A program made the translations under genes and the position numbers. 64,000 nucleotides of DNA. It comes from Pseudomonas fragi. GTDB lineage: Bacteria; Pseudomonadota; Gammaproteobacteria; Pseudomonadales; Pseudomonadaceae. Below, one piece after another: positions 57,289-64,000 of the stretch; within the stretch, counting starts at the first letter, position 1, and the number at the start of each line of letters is the position of its first letter. The stretch spans positions 682,001-746,000 of the forward strand of contig NZ_CP104861.1 of assembly GCF_025426255.1 (NCBI RefSeq), given 5' to 3'. Below the pieces are notes generated by a model that saw only the letters and a list, made by a program, of their open reading frames with translations, had not been told where the DNA came from and searched no databases.

Positions 57289-58827
57289 ATGAATTTGCTC
57301 AAATCGTTAGCAGCCGTCAGCTCTATCACAATGATTTCAAGGGTTCTGGGCTTTATCCGAGACACCATTATTGCGCGCACTTTTGGTGCCGGGATGGCCA
57401 CGGATGCGTTCTTTATTGCCTTTAAACTGCCTAATCTGTTGCGCAGGATTTTCGCCGAGGGGGCTTTTTCACAGGCCTTTGTGCCGATTCTGGCGGAATA
57501 CAAAAACCAGCAAGGTGAGGAAGCAACGCGAACATTTGTGGCTTACGTCGCCGGTCTGCTGACGTTGGTACTGGCAATCGTGACCATTTTGGGAATGATT
57601 GCCGCGCCTTGGGTGATCTGGGCGACGGCGCCGGGGTTTGCCACCACGCCAGAGAAGTTCGAGCTGACTTCTGACATGTTGCGGGTAACGTTCCCTTATA
57701 TATTGCTGATCTCGCTGTCATCGTTGGCAGGGGCAATCCTCAATACCTGGAACCGCTTTGCGGTGCCGGCCTTTGTTCCGACGCTGCTTAACGTCAGCAT
57801 GATTATTTTCGCATTGTTCCTGACCCCGTACTTTGATCCGCCGGTGATGGCGCTCGGGTGGGCGGTGTTGGCCGGCGGTTTGGCCCAATTGCTGTTTCAG
57901 CTGCCGCATCTAAAGAAAATCGGCATGTTGGTCCTGCCACGGCTGAATCTGCGTGACACCGGGGTATGGCGGGTCATGAAGCAAATGCTGCCAGCTATTC
58001 TGGGCGTTTCAGTCAGTCAAATTTCTCTGATTATCAACACTATTTTTGCCTCATTCCTGGTTGCCGGGTCGGTGTCCTGGATGTACTACGCAGACCGTCT
58101 GATGGAGTTGCCTTCAGGTGTGTTGGGTGTGGCGTTGGGCACGATTCTGTTGCCGACACTGTCAAAAACCTACGCCAATAAAGACCGCCAGGAGTATTCG
58201 CGGATCCTCGATTGGGGCTTGCGTCTGTGCTTTGTACTGGTGCTGCCATGCTCGTTGGCGCTGGCGATTCTGGCTGAGCCGCTGACTGTGTCGTTGTTTC
58301 AGTATGGTCAGTTTTCGGCGTTGGATGCGGCCATGACCCAGCGCGCGTTAATCGCATATTCGGTTGGCCTGCTCGGTATTATTTTGATTAAAGTACTGGC
58401 GCCCGGGTTTTACGCGCAGCAGAACATACGGACCCCGGTGAAAATTGCCGTGTTCACGCTGATCGTTACGCAGTTACTCAACCTGGTATTTATTGTGCCG
58501 TTGCAGCATGCCGGTCTGGCACTGGCAATCAGCGTGGGTGCCTGCATCAATGCCGGGCTGCTGTTTTGGCAGATGCGCAAGCAAAAGCTGTTTGTCGCGC
58601 AGCCAGGCTGGACCAAGTACCTGTTCAAGCTGGTGTTGGCGGTGGCCGTGATGTCCGCTGTGTTGCTGGGTTTGATGCATCTGATGCCTGCCTGGGATCA
58701 TGGCAATATGCTGGAGCGCTTTACTCGTCTGGGCGGGTTGGTTGTTGCAGGCGTGCTGGCGTATTTCGGCATGTTGTTGCTGTTGGGCTTGCGTTTGAAG
58801 GATTTCGCCCGCAAGTCACTTATGTAA
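57289..58827 (+). CDS. murJ: Lipid II flippase MurJ
   Basis: 512 residues, 14 predicted transmembrane helices, MOP superfamily. Conserved features: [19 protein letters not shown] (about 18-36, with the key Arg), an [18 protein letters not shown] block, and [20 protein letters not shown]. It flips lipid II to the periplasmic face for peptidoglycan synthesis. It precedes ribF-ileS-lspA, a frequent pseudomonad arrangement. Confidence 0.96.
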   Translation: MNLLKSLAAVSSITMISRVLGFIRDTIIARTFGAGMATDAFFIAFKLPNLLRRIFAEGAFSQAFVPILAEYKNQQGEEATRTFVAYVAGLLTLVLAIVTILGMIAAPWVIWATAPGFATTPEKFELTSDMLRVTFPYILLISLSSLAGAILNTWNRFAVPAFVPTLLNVSMIIFALFLTPYFDPPVMALGWAVLAGGLAQLLFQLPHLKKIGMLVLPRLNLRDTGVWRVMKQMLPAILGVSVSQISLIINTIFASFLVAGSVSWMYYADRLMELPSGVLGVALGTILLPTLSKTYANKDRQEYSRILDWGLRLCFVLVLPCSLALAILAEPLTVSLFQYGQFSALDAAMTQRALIAYSVGLLGIILIKVLAPGFYAQQNIRTPVKIAVFTLIVTQLLNLVFIVPLQHAGLALAISVGACINAGLLFWQMRKQKLFVAQPGWTKYLFKLVLAVAVMSAVLLGLMHLMPAWDHGNMLERFTRLGGLVVAGVLAYFGMLLLLGLRLKDFARKSLM

Positions 58828-58945
58828 GGTAATTGAAGGTCAGACGTCGATTTTGTCGAATTGACCTGATTTGCCTTGCGCTGTTGCCTGTCGTACCGGG
58901 CTGGGTGTGGTTATAATCGACCACTTTATGAGCAAGAAGCGCGTT

Positions 58946-59896
58946 ATGCAGCTGGTTCTAGGCCTTCACAATCTGCGGCCCCAGCATCGGGGCTGCGTCG
59001 CCACTATTGGCAACTTTGACGGTGTACACCGTGGTCACCAGGCTATCCTGGGCCGGCTGCGTGAGCGTGCACTGGAGTTGGGCGTGCCCAGCTGCGTGGT
59101 GATTTTCGAACCGCAGCCGCGCGAGTTCTTTGCCCCCGAAACAGCCCCGGCGCGTCTGGCCCGGCTGCGCGACAAGCTGCAGCTGCTGGCGGACGCCGGG
59201 GTTGATCGGGTGCTGTGCCTGGCGTTCAATCAACGCTTGTGCAAGCTCAGCGCTGCCGAGTTTGTCGACACCATTCTGGTGGACGGCCTGGGTGTGCAAC
59301 ATCTGGAAGTCGGTGACGACTTTCGTTTTGGCTGCGACCGCGTGGGCGACTTCGATTTTTTGCAGCAAGCAGGCCTGATGCAGGGCTTTACCGTCGAGGC
59401 CGCGCAAACGGTCGAACTTGATGGCGTACGCATCAGCAGCACCAAGGTGCGCGATGCCTTGGCCGTCGCAGATTTCCCCCTCGCAGAACGTTTGCTGGGG
59501 CGTCCTTTTCAAATTGCTGGCAGGGTATTGCACGGGCAAAAACTGGCGCGCCAATTAGGTACGCCGACAGCCAATATCCAGCTCAAGCGTCGTCGTGTTC
59601 CGTTGACCGGGGTTTACCTGGCCAGCGTCGAGATCGATGGTAAAACCTGGCCCGGCGTCGCCAACATTGGCGTCAGGCCAACCGTAGCAGGGGATGGCAG
59701 CGCCCATCTTGAAGTACATCTATTGGATTTCGCCGGTGATCTGTATGGCCGGCGTTTGACTGTGGCATTCCACCACAAGCTGCGTGATGAGCAGCGTTTC
59801 GCCTCCCTGGAGGCGCTCAAGACGGCGATCAATGCGGACGTCGCCGCCGCCCGAGCCTATTGGCTGGGTCAACCGCTTAAAAAGAGCCTGAAATGA
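58946..59896 (+). CDS. ribF: Bifunctional riboflavin kinase / FAD synthetase
   Basis: 316 residues from ATG at 58946 (ATG at 58928 is an alternative). N-terminal nucleotidyltransferase: [15 protein letters not shown] (HxGH-like, about 23-37) and [10 protein letters not shown]-terminal riboflavin kinase: [20 protein letters not shown] and [13 protein letters not shown]. It converts riboflavin to FMN and FAD. I saw no FMN riboswitch upstream. Its stop overlaps the ileS start by 4 bases. Confidence 0.95.
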   Translation: MQLVLGLHNLRPQHRGCVATIGNFDGVHRGHQAILGRLRERALELGVPSCVVIFEPQPREFFAPETAPARLARLRDKLQLLADAGVDRVLCLAFNQRLCKLSAAEFVDTILVDGLGVQHLEVGDDFRFGCDRVGDFDFLQQAGLMQGFTVEAAQTVELDGVRISSTKVRDALAVADFPLAERLLGRPFQIAGRVLHGQKLARQLGTPTANIQLKRRRVPLTGVYLASVEIDGKTWPGVANIGVRPTVAGDGSAHLEVHLLDFAGDLYGRRLTVAFHHKLRDEQRFASLEALKTAINADVAAARAYWLGQPLKKSLK

Positions 59897-62724
59897 CCGA
59901 CTACAAAGCCACGCTAAACCTCCCGGACACCGCCTTCCCAATGAAGGCCGGCCTGCCACAGCGCGAACCGCAAATTTTGCAGCGCTGGGACAGCATTGGC
60001 CTGTACGGGAAGTTGCGCGAGATTGGCAAGGATCGTCCGAAGTTCGTACTTCACGACGGTCCTCCGTACGCCAACGGCACGATTCACATCGGTCATGCGC
60101 TGAACAAGATTCTCAAGGACATGATCATCCGCTCCAAGACCCTTTCGGGTTTTGACGCGCCGTACGTGCCGGGCTGGGACTGCCACGGTCTGCCAATTGA
60201 GCATAAGGTCGAAGTGACCCACGGTAAAAACCTGAGCGCGGATAAAACCCGCGAGCTGTGCCGTGCCTATGCAACTGAGCAGATCGAAGGCCAGAAGTCC
60301 GAGTTCATCCGCCTGGGTGTGCTGGGTGACTTCGCCAATCCGTACAAAACCATGGACTTCAAAAACGAAGCCGGTGAAATCCGTGCTTTGGCCGAAATCG
60401 TCAAAGGCGGTTTCGTATTTAAAGGCTTGAAGCCTGTGAACTGGTGTTTCGACTGCGGTTCGGCCCTGGCTGAAGCAGAAGTTGAATATCAGGACAAAAA
60501 ATCGGCCGCCATCGACGTCGCGTTCCCGATTGCGGATGAAGCCAAGCTGGCTGAGGCCTTTGGCCTGGCAGCTCTGAGCAAGCCAACCTCGATCGTGATC
60601 TGGACCACCACCCCGTGGACCATTCCGGCCAACCAGGCGCTTAACGTGCATCCGGAGTTCACCTACGCGCTGGTCGACGTAGGCGACAAACTGCTGGTAT
60701 TGGCTGAAGAACTGGTTGAATCCAGCCTTGCCCGCTACAACCTGCAAGGTTCGGTCATCGCCACCACAACCGGTGCTGCGCTGGAGCTGATCAACTTCCG
60801 TCACCCGTTCTACGATCGTCTGTCGCCAGTTTATCTGGCCGAGTACGTTGAGCTGGGCGCTGGCACTGGCGTGGTTCACTCCGCCCCGGCTTACGGCGTA
60901 GACGACTTCGTGACCTGTAAAGCCTATGGCATGGTCAACGACGACATTATCAACCCGGTGCAAAGCAATGGCGTGTATGTGCCGTCGCTGGAGTACTTCG
61001 GTGGCCAGTTCATCTGGAAGGCCAACCAGAACATCATCGACAAGCTGATCGAAGTCGGCTCGCTGATGTTTACCGAAACCATCAGCCACAGCTATATGCA
61101 CTGCTGGCGCCACAAGACTCCGCTGATCTACCGCGCTACCGCGCAGTGGTTTATCGGCATGGACAAAGAGCCGACTGCCGGCGATACCCTGCGCACCCGT
61201 GCGATCAAGGCTATCGAAGACACTCAGTTTGTTCCGGCATGGGGTCAGGCCCGCCTGCACTCAATGATCGCCAATCGCCCTGACTGGTGCATCTCGCGTC
61301 AACGCAACTGGGGCGTACCGATTCCGTTCTTCCTGAACAAGGAAAGCGGCGAGCTGCACCCACGCACCGTCGAAATGATGGAAGAAGTGGCCAAGCGCGT
61401 TGAAGTCGAAGGCATTGAAGCCTGGTTCAAAATGGACGCCGCCGAGCTGCTGGGCGACGAAGCGCCGTTGTACGACAAGATCACTGACACCCTGGACGTC
61501 TGGTTTGATTCGGGCACTACGCATTGGCACGTTCTGCGCGGTTCGCACCCGATGGGTCACGAGACCGGCCCGCGTGCCGATCTGTACCTCGAAGGTTCCG
61601 ACCAGCACCGTGGCTGGTTCCACTCGTCGTTGCTGACCGGTTGTGCCATCGACAACCACGCGCCGTACCGTGAACTGCTGACCCACGGTTTCACCGTGGA
61701 CGAGGCGGGCCGCAAAATGTCCAAATCTTTGGGCAACGTGATTGCACCGCAGAAGGTCAACGACACCTTGGGCGCTGACATCATGCGTCTGTGGGTTGCT
61801 TCGACCGACTATTCGGGTGAAATCGCGGTTTCCGACCAGATCCTGCAACGCAGTGCGGACGCCTACCGGCGTATCCGTAACACCGCGCGCTTCCTGCTGT
61901 CGAACCTGACCGGCTTCAACCCGGCTACCGACATCCTGCCAGCCGAAGAAATGCTGGCCCTGGACCGTTGGGCTGTGGATCGCGCTCTGTTGCTGCAACG
62001 CGAGCTTGAGCTGCATTACGGCGAATACCGTTTCTGGAACGTGTACTCCAAGGTGCATAACTTCTGCGTGCAGGAGCTGGGTGGTTTCTACCTGGATATC
62101 ATCAAGGACCGTCAGTACACCACCGGCGCTGACAGCAAGGCCCGTCGTTCGTGCCAGACCGCACTGTTCCACATCTCCGAAGCGCTGGTGCGCTGGATCG
62201 CTCCGATCCTGTCGTTCACCGCTGACGAGTTGTGGCAATACCTGCCAGGCGAGCGCAACGAATCGGTCATGCTCAACACCTGGTATGAAGGCCTGACTGA
62301 AATGCCGGAAGGCACCGAAATGGATCGCGCCTATTGGGAGCGGATCATGGCGGTCAAGGTTGCGGTCAACAAAGAGATGGAAAACCTGCGCGCAGCCAAA
62401 GCCATTGGCGGCAACTTGCAGGCTGAAGTCACCTTGTTCGCCGAAGATCAACTGGCCGCGGACCTGTCCAAGCTGAGCAACGAACTGCGTTTCGTGCTGA
62501 TCACCTCCACTGCCAGCGTTGCACCGTTCTCGCTGGCGCCTGTGGATGCGGTTGTTACCGAAGTAGCGGGCCTCAAGCTCAAAGTGGTCAAGTCGGCTCA
62601 CGCCAAGTGCGCGCGCTGCTGGCATTGCCGCGAAGATGTCGGCGTGAACCCGGAGCATCCGGAAATCTGCGGCCGTTGCGTCGACAACATCAGCGGCGCC
62701 GGCGAGGTACGTCACTATGCCTAA
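59893..62724 (+). CDS. ileS: Isoleucyl-tRNA synthetase
   Basis: 943 residues, class I synthetase. HIGH motif in [20 protein letters not shown] (about 58-77), editing domain CP1 (about 200-400, [19 protein letters not shown]), KMSKS in [14 protein letters not shown] (about 608), and a C-terminal zinc site [20 protein letters not shown] and CGRCVDN. Length and zinc site fit the bacterial (mupirocin-sensitive) type. Overlaps ribF by 4 and lspA by 8 bases. Confidence 0.98.
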   Translation: MTDYKATLNLPDTAFPMKAGLPQREPQILQRWDSIGLYGKLREIGKDRPKFVLHDGPPYANGTIHIGHALNKILKDMIIRSKTLSGFDAPYVPGWDCHGLPIEHKVEVTHGKNLSADKTRELCRAYATEQIEGQKSEFIRLGVLGDFANPYKTMDFKNEAGEIRALAEIVKGGFVFKGLKPVNWCFDCGSALAEAEVEYQDKKSAAIDVAFPIADEAKLAEAFGLAALSKPTSIVIWTTTPWTIPANQALNVHPEFTYALVDVGDKLLVLAEELVESSLARYNLQGSVIATTTGAALELINFRHPFYDRLSPVYLAEYVELGAGTGVVHSAPAYGVDDFVTCKAYGMVNDDIINPVQSNGVYVPSLEYFGGQFIWKANQNIIDKLIEVGSLMFTETISHSYMHCWRHKTPLIYRATAQWFIGMDKEPTAGDTLRTRAIKAIEDTQFVPAWGQARLHSMIANRPDWCISRQRNWGVPIPFFLNKESGELHPRTVEMMEEVAKRVEVEGIEAWFKMDAAELLGDEAPLYDKITDTLDVWFDSGTTHWHVLRGSHPMGHETGPRADLYLEGSDQHRGWFHSSLLTGCAIDNHAPYRELLTHGFTVDEAGRKMSKSLGNVIAPQKVNDTLGADIMRLWVASTDYSGEIAVSDQILQRSADAYRRIRNTARFLLSNLTGFNPATDILPAEEMLALDRWAVDRALLLQRELELHYGEYRFWNVYSKVHNFCVQELGGFYLDIIKDRQYTTGADSKARRSCQTALFHISEALVRWIAPILSFTADELWQYLPGERNESVMLNTWYEGLTEMPEGTEMDRAYWERIMAVKVAVNKEMENLRAAKAIGGNLQAEVTLFAEDQLAADLSKLSNELRFVLITSTASVAPFSLAPVDAVVTEVAGLKLKVVKSAHAKCARCWHCREDVGVNPEHPEICGRCVDNISGAGEVRHYA

Positions 62725-63235
62725 TACCAGCACTACCGGGCGCTTCGGGCGCCTGGGCTGGCTCTGGTTGACCTTGCTGGTCCTGGTCATTGACCTGACC
62801 ACCAAGGTCTATTTCGACAACTCGCTGCAGATGTACCAGCAAATTGTGGTGATCCCTGATCTCTTCAGCTGGACCCTGGCCTACAACACTGGCGCGGCCT
62901 TCAGCTTTCTGGCTGACAGTGCTGGCTGGCAGCGCTGGTTGTTTGCATTGATTGCTGTAGTGGTCAGTACTGTGCTGGTGGTTTGGCTCAAGCGCCTTGG
63001 GCGCAATGACACTTGGTTGGCCATCGCGCTGGCACTGATTCTGGGTGGCGCGTTGGGTAATCTGTATGACCGCATTGCCTACGGCCATGTAGTCGATTTC
63101 ATTCTGGTGCATTGGCAAAATCGCTGGTACTTCCCTGCTTTCAACTTCGCCGACAGTGCGATTTGTGTAGGTGCCGTGATGCTGGCGTTGGATATGTTCA
63201 AAAGTAAAAAGTCCGGAGAGCCCGCTCATGACTGA
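62717..63235 (+). CDS. lspA: Lipoprotein signal peptidase II
   Basis: 172 residues, four transmembrane helices. Catalytic aspartate motifs are present: [12 protein letters not shown] (about 56-67) region and [12 protein letters not shown] (about 143-154). It cleaves prolipoprotein signal peptides after lipidation. Overlaps ileS by 8 and fkpB by 8 bases, typical of ileS-lspA-fkpB-ispH. Confidence 0.97.
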   Translation: MPNTSTTGRFGRLGWLWLTLLVLVIDLTTKVYFDNSLQMYQQIVVIPDLFSWTLAYNTGAAFSFLADSAGWQRWLFALIAVVVSTVLVVWLKRLGRNDTWLAIALALILGGALGNLYDRIAYGHVVDFILVHWQNRWYFPAFNFADSAICVGAVMLALDMFKSKKSGEPAHD

Positions 63236-63665
63236 GCAACGCATTGGCCAAAACACACAAGTCACTCTGCATTTCGCTTTGCGCCTGGAGAATGGCGACA
63301 CCGTCGACAGCACCTTCGACAAATCCCCGGCCACCTTCAAGGTTGGTGATGGCAGCCTGCTTCCAGGTTTTGAAGCTGCATTGTTCGGTTTCAAGGCGGG
63401 TGACAAGCGCACGCTGGAAGTTCCTCCAGAGAACGCCTTTGGCCAGCCTAACCCGCAAAATGTGCAGATAATTGCGCGTTCGCAGTTCAAGGACATGGAG
63501 TTGTCGCAGGGTTTGCTGGTGATCTTCAACGACGCGGCCAATACTGAGCTTCCGGGTGTGGTCAAAGTCTTTGACGATGAACAAGTAACTATCGATTTCA
63601 ATCATCCGTTGGCAGGCAAAACCCTGACCTTCGAGGTTGAAATCAAAGACGTTAAAGCGCTGTAA
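63228..63665 (+). CDS. fkpB: FKBP-type peptidyl-prolyl isomerase (SlpA type)
   Basis: 145 residues with FKBP motifs [20 protein letters not shown] and an IF (insert-in-flap) domain (about 70-125, [20 protein letters not shown]). SlyD/SlpA family chaperone-isomerase without the His-rich tail of SlyD. GGAGAG lies before ATG. Overlaps lspA; ispH follows 65 bases later. Confidence 0.94.
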   Translation: MTEQRIGQNTQVTLHFALRLENGDTVDSTFDKSPATFKVGDGSLLPGFEAALFGFKAGDKRTLEVPPENAFGQPNPQNVQIIARSQFKDMELSQGLLVIFNDAANTELPGVVKVFDDEQVTIDFNHPLAGKTLTFEVEIKDVKAL

Positions 63666-63671
63666 CTCAGT

Positions 63672-63689
63672 GCCCGGCTGCGGCCGGGC
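63672..63689 (+). other. GC-rich hairpin between fkpB and ispH
   Basis: Perfect 7-bp stem GCCCGGC/GCCGGGC with a TGCG loop; no T-run follows directly, but a TATTTTT lies 10 bases on. It may attenuate read-through into ispH. Confidence 0.5.
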
Positions 63690-63730
63690 CTGATAGGCAT
63701 TATTTTTCTGCGCGCCCCACGAGGCCTAGT

Positions 63731-64000
63731 ATGCATATCAAACTCGCCAACCCCCGTGGCTTCTGCGCTGGGGTGGACCGTGCGATTGAAATCGTCAATC
63801 GTGCTCTGGAAGTCTTCGGTCCGCCTATCTATGTTCGCCACGAAGTGGTGCACAACAAATTTGTCGTCGAAGACCTGCGCTCCCGTGGCGCGATCTTCGT
63901 TGAAGAGCTGGATCAGGTTCCGGACGATGTCATTGTGATTTTCAGTGCTCACGGCGTTTCCCAAGCCGTACGTACAGAAGCTGCAGGGCGTGGTCTTAAA
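63731..64000 (+). CDS. ispH: 4-hydroxy-3-methylbut-2-enyl diphosphate reductase, 5' part
   Basis: First 90 residues, cut by the right edge. Start [20 protein letters not shown] with GAGG upstream. Cys12 (first [4Fe-4S] ligand, RGFCAGV), His41 (RHEVVHNK) and His74 (FSAHGVS) are the substrate-binding residues in this part. It makes IPP and DMAPP in the last step of the MEP pathway. Confidence 0.96.
   Translation, partial: MHIKLANPRGFCAGVDRAIEIVNRALEVFGPPIYVRHEVVHNKFVVEDLRSRGAIFVEELDQVPDDVIVIFSAHGVSQAVRTEAAGRGLK

Noticed and set aside
58828..58945. Possible FMN riboswitch before ribF
   Set aside because: The gap is only about 118 bases and lacks the conserved FMN aptamer core.

Overview
The window is a chromosomal segment of a Pseudomonas, most likely from the fluorescens lineage. 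Grounds: moderately high GC, gene content and order typical of the genus (katB-ankB-radA-cstA-glyA-morA-ettA-gdhA; rplU-rpmA-obgE-proB; murJ-ribF-ileS-lspA-fkpB-ispH), and many extragenic palindromes of the kinds seen in fluorescent pseudomonads. I see no prophage, insertion sequence, CRISPR array, tRNA or rRNA.

Layout. 1-1.9 kb: the 3' part of a quiC-type dehydroshikimate dehydratase/HPPD-like fusion and a TetR regulator. 1.9-11.9 kb: a complete haem-acquisition (has) locus under a Fur-type operator: sigma factor hasI, anti-sigma hasS, receptor hasR, hemophore hasA and the type I exporter hasDEF. 12-16.4 kb: trmA overlapping a purine permease, a small secreted protein, and an MFS exporter. 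16.4-19.5 kb: the cyanide-insensitive oxidase operon cioAB plus a 55-residue accessory protein, behind a perfect Anr box. 19.6-25.8 kb: rlmG, an orphan LuxR regulator with an altered ligand pocket, a ferredoxin-NADP reductase, mscL, and periplasmic catalase katB with ankB. 25.8-33.4 kb: radA, a cstA/yjiX/yjiA carbon-starvation cluster, a structured RNA leader in front of a small unknown gene, an unrecognised gene, and glyA. 33.5-52.5 kb: morA (PAS-GGDEF-EAL), ettA, gdhA, a PchB-like chorismate-mutase-fold protein, several envelope proteins, a Lon-family protease, fklB, a small Fur-box gene, yjdM and ispB. 52.5-64 kb: core genes rplU-rpmA-obgE, proB-creA, rpsT, murJ and the overlapping ribF-ileS-lspA-fkpB-ispH run, cut by the right edge.

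How parts work together. The has genes form one iron-regulated circuit: haem-loaded HasA at HasR signals through HasS to HasI, and HasDEF exports HasA. Palindromic repeats divide it into hasIS, hasRA and hasDEF. The CIO operon is an oxygen-responsive respiratory branch. The cstA cluster carries an Hfq/Crc-type A-rich motif at its start codon, suggesting carbon catabolite control.

The most interesting unexplained element is the RNA at about 30864-31063. It has its own sigma-70-like promoter, a 12-bp basal helix enclosing a cUUCGg hairpin, and four other hairpins, and lies just upstream of an 89-residue protein of unknown function. All gene names come from reading the translated sequence and recalled family features; nothing was searched.
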